64,000 nucleotides of DNA, from positions 3,844,001 through 3,908,000 of the forward strand of contig JAMYGW020000001.1 of NCBI GenBank assembly GCA_025617375.2, in the 5' to 3' direction. The stretch is from Acarospora socialis. Lineage: Eukaryota > Ascomycota > Lecanoromycetes > Acarosporales > Acarosporaceae. The position numbers were made by a program, and so were the translations under genes. This document shows, piece after piece, positions 56,723-64,000 of the stretch. The notes under the pieces are model-generated. The model ran no database searches. It was not told the DNA's origin and saw only the letters and a list, made by a program, of their open reading frames with translations. How positions within the stretch are numbered: position 1 is the first letter of the stretch; each line of letters begins with the position of its first letter.

Positions 56723-58638
56723 TTAATTCCGCCTGGGCATCACCTTCACCATCAGCTGGGGCTTTTTCCATAACGTGTGCATCTCGGAGTCTCGCTGCCA
56801 GTCCAAGTCCTCGTTGAGCAGCTTAAAATCATAATTGAAGTGCAGCTTTGCCAGAATAGTACGAAGCTCCATCCATGCTAGACTATGATACTGTTTAGCT
56901 CAGGTTGTCTGCTTTGCGCGTCCAGCAGGCAACTCACCTTCGACCAAGACAGCCTCGAGCACCAAGCGAGAAAGGTTGACTTGCTTCCAGTATGTCTTTC
57001 TCATTTCGCCCTAGCCACCGCTCAGGTCTGAACTCCAAAGGATCCTCAAAGTTGGCGGGCGATTGGCTTGCTGCAATCGGATTGGTCGAGACAATGGTCT
57101 GCCAAGAATGTAAGTAAGACCCACTGTCAAACATCAGGTTAACGTACTCCACCGGGCAGGAAATAGCCATCAACAGTGTCTCCACCTGCTGGAACGAGAC
57201 GTGGGAGACCAAGAGGGAGAGGCGGATATATACGCATCCCTTCTAACGCCACCGCCTGTAGATAGCTCAGTGGGATCGTTGATATCGCATTGATCTCGTC
57301 GTAGGAGCTGAAGGCAGTGCGGACCTCTTCTTGGAGCTTCATAAGAACGCGGGGTGTACGAAGAAGATAGTAGCTTATGCATGAGAGAGTTGTCGCAGTC
57401 GTTTCGCTTCCCGCAACCCTAATAGTAGTCAAAGCGGTGCCCTCACACAGAGCCATAGTGTAAGAACATGACATACACAAAATCGGATGCATGAGCTGCA
57501 AGTTGAATGTCGGAGATTTGATGTTGGTCTCGGTTTTCTAATATTCTGACCATAAAATCCTTACGGTCAGTTTTCCGGTTGATTCTCCTGTGAGGACGGT
57601 CAATAACATCATCCGAACATGGTCTGAAGAACTACGTACTTCTTCACAAGCTCTGTGGTGTAGGCCTCGTGTCTTGCAGTATCTTCAAATGCCGACTTAG
57701 ACGCGAACACTTCGAAGATCTTTCCAAGTATTGGAAAACGACTGAAACAATCCGCAAGTGCTCCTTGTCCGAGGCTACTGATGACAATAGAGATCCAGAA
57801 GTGTGTTGAGCCTAGGGCGCTTTAGATAGATGAAACTAGGCTTCTTCAAATGCTAACGTACCAGACGCAACGCCCCCGAAGGGCTCTCCGAAGGCCAGAC
57901 TTCCGATTATATCAAACGTGGCGAGGTTGAACCACTTAACTAGATCGAGTCCATCACCTCCATGCTTCCCAATCTGGTCGATGAACTGATCCACAACCTC
58001 GGCAATCAAATATTCCTGTTCCTTCAATGATCTATCGGAGAACGCGTGTGACAGATATTTTCGCATCTTTCCATGCTCCGCAGGTTCTCGTTCGCTGACT
58101 ATCGAGTGCGCTTCTGCGGCAAAGCTACCGCCATCGTAGAAATTGCTCTTGATGAATGGCTTGTGGCCTTGCCGAAAACCGTAGATATCCTTCCATGAGC
58201 CCTGCGTGTTGAAAGAAAGTTCATTCGGCGCCGTGCGAACTACTGGACCTAGCGGAAACTCAGGAGGCTGGTAGGACAGAACTATTGGGAGTACACTCAC
58301 CATACTTGTTATGTAATTCTAGGACCTTATAAGGCTGTCGTCCTCCAAGAAACCAATAGCAGTATGAAAACTATAATGACACATCAGCTGGGGAGCTTCC
58401 ACTCAATACTGCTACTTACATTACTCCAAGCAGCAGCAGCTGGGCCGGGGAATCGGTATAGCGGATGATTGAAATGATTTCGCAGCGCAATTGCCAGTCC
58501 GCATAGGAAAACCTTGCCAAGTCAGTATAGACCATTGATTGATAATTAAGTATATAGACTGACACAGATGGCCCCCGCAGATGCTACTTTCCAGCTCAAG
58601 ATAGGGGGAAATCCATTGGAGTTGGCGGTAGAGGCCAT
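56723..58638 (-). CDS. cytochrome P450 (isotrichodermin C-15 hydroxylase-like, CYP65/CYP58 type)
   Basis: Second P450 of the cluster, of the class that hydroxylates fungal sesquiterpenes and polyketides in the endoplasmic reticulum. The ATG at 58638 (MASTANSNGFPPILSWKVAS) starts the anchor, which continues over intron 1 (VFLCGLAIALRNHF) to NHPLYRFPGPAAAAWSN. Further blocks are VVRTAPNELSFNTQGSWKDI, HGKMRKYLSHAFSDRSLKEQ (C-helix) and ATFDIIGSLAFGEPFG. The I-helix is VAGSETTATTLS, ExxR is EGMRIYPPLP, the PERF region is EFRPERWLG and the haem loop FSLGARGCLGR. It ends KPQLMVKVMPRRN with stop at 56723. About nine exons; joins between 57480-57840 and near 56880-56940 are approximate. All catalytic motifs are present. 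It lies between the SDR and the HMG-CoA reductase, all on the same strand. Confidence 0.88.
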
Positions 58639-59061
58639 GTCTGGATATTGCTACTGTAACGACGTGGACCATTATAGCATCTTATGCGATTCTGAGTCGA
58701 ATCCCTGATGGCTTCATCTTTAAAGGGTGCCGAGGAGTCCTCACCGCCATGAGGTCGCCGGAGGATCCTGATCTGGTACGATCCGGAAAGGAAGCGGATG
58801 GATACTCTTGCATTGGCCTTGCTGCGTAACCCAAGACGATGCAGGTAGCAAATTAGATATAGGTATATTTTAATGGAGAGTGCATCTCATGATCAGAACG
58901 ACCTTTCCAATATCAGATCATAAGAAGTGCTCAATTGAGACTAGGGTAAAATACTATGATCCTCACTCAAAGAACTCTCGTCAACAGAGACTACGGTATG
59001 ACCTCGGGAGTACCTCATGTTCTAATTTGTGTTAAGAGGAAAATTTGGAGTGCAACCTCTA
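58639..59061. other. intergenic, P450 promoter
   Basis: About 420 nt. Just upstream of the P450 are several CGG-containing words (GGTCGCCGGAGGATCC and GATCCGGAAAGGAAGCGGAT, about 58752-58800), candidate Zn2Cys6 half-sites but not specific. No gene. Confidence 0.4.
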
Positions 59062-60940
59062 TCATTTTCTATTATGCACCATGTGGCTTTTGACCAATTC
59101 CCCAGCAGCCAAAGCGCTGCAGAGACTTACTTCACCGGCCAAGACCGCTGCTGCTATCACCCGCGCCAACATTGTGGCGTTATCGCCATCGTTTCCGGTG
59201 CTGGCGCCGCGGACGCCTAACAAATCAAGCATTGCTCCTTGAGGTTCGAGTATCGTACCTCCACCTACTGTGCCAACCTCTATCGAAGGCATGGAAACCG
59301 AGACTTGGAGGTCTCCATCAGCGGTTCTGATTTTGGCATTTTTAGCTCATGACAATTGAATGCGCAGCCATGGACGGGGCAACTTACTCTTCCATTAACG
59401 TAATGCAGCTACTACTACCCACATTCTGTGCAGGATCCTGACCGGTGGCGAGGAACATGGCAGTCACAATGTTCGCCGCGTGCGCATTGAAGCCACCAAT
59501 GCTACCTGCCATGGCGCTCCCGACGAGGTTCTTACTTATGTTCAACTGGACGAGCGCGGGAACAGTACACTTTAGCACCTGCCGAACAACATCCAGTGGA
59601 ATGATTGCTTCGGCGACAACACCCTTACCGCGCCCGTCAACCCAGTTGATCGCGGCTGGCTTCTTGTCGGTACAATAATTACCAGATATGGAGACGACGA
59701 CCATGTCCTCGAAGCCGCAGTCACGTTGAAGTGACACAAGTGCTTCTTGAACTCCCTTGGAAATCATATTCATACCCATAGCGTCCCCTGTCGAAGCCTT
59801 GAAGCGCAGGTATAGGTAAGATCCTGCAAGCGTTGCTGTAACTCGCTGCAACCTCATGAAGCGGGAGGTAGACTCAAAAGCTCTGCGAAACATCTCCTGG
59901 CCCTCTGAGCTGTCAATGTGTTTCTTTGCTGCACTGGCGCGGGACACGTTGCGGAACCTAACGACTGGAGCCCGGGTCATACCGTTACCTGTAGTCACCG
60001 TGATTGCACCTTCACCTGAGTTGATGGCTTTGCAGCCGCGACTTGTGCTTGCGATTAGGGCGCCCTCGGTTGTGGCCATTGGTAGAAAGACGGAGCGGCC
60101 ATCGACTCGCAGAGGCCCTGCCACGCCAACTGGAATTGGCATGTATCCTATAACGTTCTCGGCGCAGGAACCGAAAACCCGGGAGAAGTCATAGCCCTTG
60201 AATGGCAGCTGGGATGCCTCTACCGAGGCAGTTTGGCTCACCCCAGGAGTACGGGAGACAACTGCGCGCCGAATTCGAACGGCTCGGGAATGATCTGCCA
60301 AAGACTTCTCCAGTGAGTGACCGGGGATAACACCACGGAGAGTGAGTTCGATAGTCTCGGCGTCGTTGAGTTCGTGGCTTCTTTTCGACTCATGCAGCTT
60401 GATGCACTCGTCGAACGTCCTCTGCTGAAGGCCGGTCATGATAACGCTTTGGCCGGAATCCGTCCCTGTTCTCTGATTGTCCGCCTGATGGGCACATGTA
60501 CAATTGACTGCGACTATTCGCTCTATCAACTTCACGGATCCCTGAGGTGGCGATATCAGAAAGGTCAAGAGCTTCGCCAAGTCTTTCGGTCCAGTTACGT
60601 CTAAGGCGGCCCAGCCCAAAAGAACGCCCAAGCCAACTAACCATAGCGATTGTATGAGCTTTCCGGTGTCAGATCCTTTGGTGGGGTATTCGATGGAAGC
60701 TATCGGATCGGAACTTGGTTCGTTCACATTCGGTGGACTCGAAGAGACGTACGGTGCTGCCGTTGCCGCAGCTGCAGGGACCGCTTTGAGTAGGATGAGC
60801 ATCGACGCCACCGCGAATAGCACAGATGCTGCTGCCACCACTCGAGGCACTCTTATCTTCGGAAATGCAGGGAAGTTACAAGGCTGAGACTCTTCCGCCG
60901 AGGCCCAATAGCGGATCCATGGTTTTAGGATTCTTCCCAT
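59062..60940 (-). CDS. compact HMG-CoA reductase lacking the sterol-sensing membrane domain
   Basis: Reduces HMG-CoA to mevalonate with NADPH, the committed step to FPP. Exons are 59388-60940 and 59062-59326, giving 605 aa in frame. Only two hydrophobic helices precede the catalytic part ([20 protein letters not shown] and [20 protein letters not shown]), whereas typical fungal HMGRs are around 1000 residues or more with an eight-span sterol-sensing region. The catalytic domain is complete: [24 protein letters not shown] (Glu), [23 protein letters not shown] (Lys), [13 protein letters not shown] (Asp), EVGTVGGGT (NADPH) and [12 protein letters not shown] (His). The protein stops right after HNRK, so the Ser that follows HNR in regulated HMGRs is absent. 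It sits between the cluster P450 and the regulator, same strand. Likely role: precursor supply for the sesquiterpene. Confidence 0.95.
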
Positions 60941-61328
60941 CTCTAGGATAATATCCGATGTCGTAAGAGGTCAATCACGGGTGATTACTAGAGGATGGTG
61001 AATGATGATCTAAGTATATGGATGGGTAGACAATGATATAGAAACATTTCAGGGCTCCATACGTCTTGCATACTCATGTACAGTCACTTTTCTTCTTTTC
61101 TACGGCTCAGCGTGCCTGCACCACGAATACTGGATGTAGAAACTCCGAGCTGATAAGAGCACTTTCTCGGGCTATTGCAACCATCACTAAGCAGACCGAG
61201 ATGCATGCTGTGTCTAATTCGAACGAGCTTGACGGTTTTTCCCTTTCTGGAAAGGTACTCTGTATCACGGAGCTATACGAATCTAATTTCTATTCGCTGG
61301 ACAGACGCAGATACCGTCAAGACATATC
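60941..61328. other. intergenic, HMGR promoter
   Basis: About 390 nt between the HMGR start and the regulator stop. No gene and no clear factor site. Confidence 0.45.
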
Positions 61329-62941
61329 TCATGTGTTCCTGGCCATGGACGACTCACGCACTGCGTCCATCCGACGCAGGCTAGCAGCGATATCCCGGAA
61401 CCGCCTATCAATGGAAACCAGAATCGTCCGATGCGTTTCCCAATTCCATGGGATCACAACGCTCTTTAGTCGCATCAAGAGATTCCCCAGATTCTTCAAT
61501 TGCAACATGACCAGCACACGGACCAGCGACCACCGTTCCTCGGCCAGATCTACTTCATAATCGCCCAGAAAGATGCTTTGCCCTCCTCCTAACCCGGCAC
61601 CGCCGGCCTTTGCCCACCTACCGAGGCCGGAGGGGGTGTCATGATGCTGCTGCTTCTGTTGGTCGTTGAAACTTGTCACCAGTCTCTCAAATGACGCAAC
61701 TATTTTCTCGCAGATCACGACCAGCAGCATCATGAACCCAGAAAGAGCATTGCAGTTCCTACAGTCCAGCATTGCGTTGCATTGTGTTAGAGCTCGCTTT
61801 TTGAAGCACAGGACGTGGTCGACAGCGTAGAGGTTCAGCCGGCTATTCTTGACCTCTAGATTCTCGAGAATTCCGAGCGCTGTGTGCATGCATGAGCATG
61901 ACGGCGAAGAGTACGAGCTCGTAGATGACGGCAACGAACCCACTTCGGGTTGATAACTTGTCTCGTTCTCCGAACTCATGCGGGAAGTGTTCCTCTGTCC
62001 AAGCCGACCCTGGGAGAAGGCCCGGCCGGCTGGTGTTGAGGGGTCGATGGAGGGCGAATTCAAGGGCGAAGGCAGATGCGTTGGAGAAGAAAGCACGGAT
62101 ATGTCGTAGCTAAAGTCACTTACTACATGATCCTCCATCAGCGAGATTCGGCAACTTGGGGGATAGTGGTTTGAGAGCCATACAAAAACTGCAATCATCA
62201 TCCAGATCACCACCAAGTCCCATCAGCTTGTCGTTGGATTCCATTTTGAAGTCAAATCCGAGATAATCCTCAACCGTTGGCTCGAGATTTGTCACATCAT
62301 CGCAAAATGTGAGATGGTCAAGGCCATTTGCTTCAGGGGTACAAGACAATGTGAATGAGGTCTCTCCTGTGGGCGCACCTCCTCCGTCGTTTGAAGAGAT
62401 TGTCTCGATAAGATTCATGAAGTTAGTGCTAGTACTGAGGTCCATGTCTCCACCCTCTGCTATCGGTACGCTGTCTTTATTCGGTTTGTCATTCGGCTCA
62501 ATGCTGTCCCCTCGGGGAAGTGGTACATATTTCGAAGGTGTCCTGGAAATTTGGTCCGAAGGCAGTACAGTCATATTCGGTGTCTTCACACTCACTGCTG
62601 AAGGGGTTGATATCGAAGTAGAGGAGGATCTGGATGTGTCTGTGGCCGAAGACTGATCGGATCTTCGGCGTTTGGCGCCCTTGCTGTGTGATGGTTCGAC
62701 ATATACACATTGAATACCCTTGGTCCGGCATCTGTCACAATCGTTCTTTTGACCGGTGCATTTAAGCTAAGACAAAATCAATCCAACATCTTGATCTCCC
62801 AGCACAGTCAGCAGACAGACAAACCTTTTTGACCCGGCAGTTGTTGCAAGCAGAGTGCTGTTGCCCTTGGCTTTGAAAGGGTAGGTGGTTTGAGCGCTTG
62901 ACGCATAGAGCCTCCTTGTTACACCGCAGGGTAACGAACAT
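61329..62941 (-). CDS. AflR-family Zn2Cys6 transcription factor
   Basis: Probable pathway-specific activator of the terpenoid cluster. My exons are 62825-62941, 62124-62766 and 61329-62029, giving 486 aa in frame. The N-terminal binuclear zinc cluster has the spacing C-x2-C-x6-C-x6-C-x2-C-x6-C, starting CNNCRVKKLKC and ending CDRCRTKGIQC; the first intron interrupts it after RVKK. A basic linker (HSKGAKRRRSDQSS) follows, then a Ser/Thr-rich middle. The C-terminal AflR-like domain contains SCSCMHTALGILENLEVKNS, LTQCNAMLDCRNCN and RWSLVRVLVMLQLKNLGNLL. The N-terminal start is the first in-frame ATG; an extra upstream exon cannot be excluded. The second intron (62030-62123) begins GTAAGT and ends ACCAG. 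A TCG-N5-CGA site lies 84 nt upstream of the start. Confidence 0.85.
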
Positions 62942-64000
62942 AGTCGATGGAAACGGTAATAGAAGGCAGTCTTTCTCTCGTAGGGTGGTATGTCTACGTG
63001 CGTCCGGCGCAGAGAATCAGATCGTCGGATCTCGAGGAGTGTGGTTTCAGGCAATGAAAAGCTTTCAGTTAAGCTCTTCGATGCCTCCAGAGGTCAGCTT
63101 GCTTGGTCTGTGGCTTTTCTTCTCATGCAATTGGGCATTATTCTTGAAGCTTTTTCCCGAATCAGCGCAGCATTTGGTCTTATGTGATTTGAATCACGGA
63201 GAACAACACGCTGGCGATAATCGGCCACGTTGAATGGCAGCGAAAGGTGTGAGCAACTCCCTTCTGGAGACGTGAATCGAAGCAAGTCAGACCAGCTGAA
63301 GTGAGGTTGGGTACATGCATTGTAACCCTATGTTCGGTTCGATTGGATTAAGCACACACCTTGGTTATACCGGCCCACGCAGATGTATAAAGCGGGAAGA
63401 CCGCTCTACAAGCGTTTGGATACATCCCTGCAGACTAAGGGTGGACAGAAGGAAAGCGAGTAAGGAGAGGAGGGGGTTGACGTTGCACAGCCGATAGACT
63501 GATTGGCGTGCAGGACTTGGCTGTCAGCCATGTGCGATGGTGCTGACTGCAGCGGGCCGGCAAGCATCTCGCAGAACTCCTTTCCGCCAACGGCTCGATG
63601 TTATTTCAGCCTCGTCGCCTTTCAAGGCTGGTCGAAGGGACGTGCGTCATGCATAGGGGTGCATGGAGTGAGTGAACTGGGATGATGGTACTTTGTACAG
63701 CAGATTGCACGACATCCAAACCTGCCGTTACCCTTGTTGTGAAGACTTGTTGGTGACTAATCTCAGATTGCACCCGCATAAGGTATGAACGTGCAGGAGT
63801 CACGCAAGTATGGACATCCGAGTTGGGAAAAGGGAGGAAAATGGTGGGGGGCGAGGGGCAGGGGGCGGAGATACATGAGCCACATTAAGCAAGGTAGTCG
63901 CATGTTGGTGTTGATTATATTATGATACACCGGGTAAGGTCCCAGGACGTAGATAGGGTAGATGTTTACGTGAATTTATATAATATACGACGAAGCTAAG
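62942..64000. other. promoter of the regulator and gene-free right edge
   Basis: About 1.06 kb upstream of the AflR-type gene to the window edge. Apart from the TCG-N5-CGA site I see no gene or repeat. It ends AT-rich. Confidence 0.45.
63025..63035. promoter_or_regulatory. candidate AflR-type site TCGGATCTCGA
   Basis: An exact match to the palindromic AflR consensus TCG-N5-CGA, placed 84 nt upstream of the AflR-family gene start, compatible with autoregulation. An 11-bp pattern with six fixed bases is expected by chance about 15 times in 64 kb, so position is the main argument. Confidence 0.4.

Noticed and set aside
58690-58712. tRNA B-box-like GAGTCGAATCCCTGATGG
   Set aside because: No acceptor stem, anticodon arm or A box upstream.
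1-64000. CRISPR arrays, rRNA operons, bacterial insertion sequences
   Set aside because: Genome organisation is eukaryotic fungal. No direct-repeat/spacer arrays or rRNA signatures were seen.

Overview
The window is nuclear DNA of a filamentous ascomycete (Pezizomycotina). Genes carry many short introns of about 42-95 nt with GT..AG ends and CTRAC-type branch sites, gene density is high, and the families are fungal: NDC80, PEX14, PBY1-type SurE-TTL fusion, GDS1, DUF7918, DUF7820, an AflR-family regulator and a NACHT-ankyrin STAND protein. The class (Dothideomycetes, Leotiomycetes, Eurotiomycetes or Sordariomycetes) cannot be fixed from the sequence alone. All exon models below were built by eye. 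Most give a total length divisible by three, which supports them.

Layout. The left edge (1-2925) is a NACHT/ankyrin NLR-like gene on the minus strand, cut by the window. From 3.4 to 45.6 kb lies a mostly housekeeping block: ETF-ubiquinone oxidoreductase, an SR/Npl3-like splicing factor, a small hypothetical gene, a ketohexokinase-like PfkB kinase, a multi-pass membrane protein, a GDS1 winged-helix protein, an amine oxidase of the sarcosine/pipecolate oxidase family, an Oms1-like methyltransferase, TATA-binding protein, NDC80, PEX14, an RS-rich nuclear protein, a PBY1-like SurE-TTL fusion, U2SURP/SR140, an HDHD3-like HAD hydrolase, DUF7918 and DUF7820 proteins. Gene-poor gaps in this block hold a 250-bp element with inverted-repeat ends (about 14.1-14.35 kb) and copies of a 10-bp palindrome.

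From about 46-48 kb to 63 kb is a sesquiterpenoid biosynthetic cluster: an SDR (edge, membership uncertain), an ent-kaurene-oxidase-like P450, an aristolochene-synthase-type terpene cyclase, a divergently transcribed secreted BBE-type FAD oxidase, a second SDR, a second P450, a compact HMG-CoA reductase without the sterol-sensing membrane region, and an AflR-family Zn2Cys6 regulator. The inferred logic is that HMG-CoA reductase raises mevalonate and FPP, the cyclase makes an eremophilane-type (aristolochene-like) skeleton, P450s, SDRs and the FAD oxidase oxidise it, and the AflR-type protein switches on the set. No transporter, FPP synthase or PKS is visible in the window. The most interesting points are the apparently deregulated HMG-CoA reductase inside the cluster, AflR-like promoter sites, a telomere-like/inverted-repeat tract at the cluster edge, and a 6-nt microexon in the SR gene.
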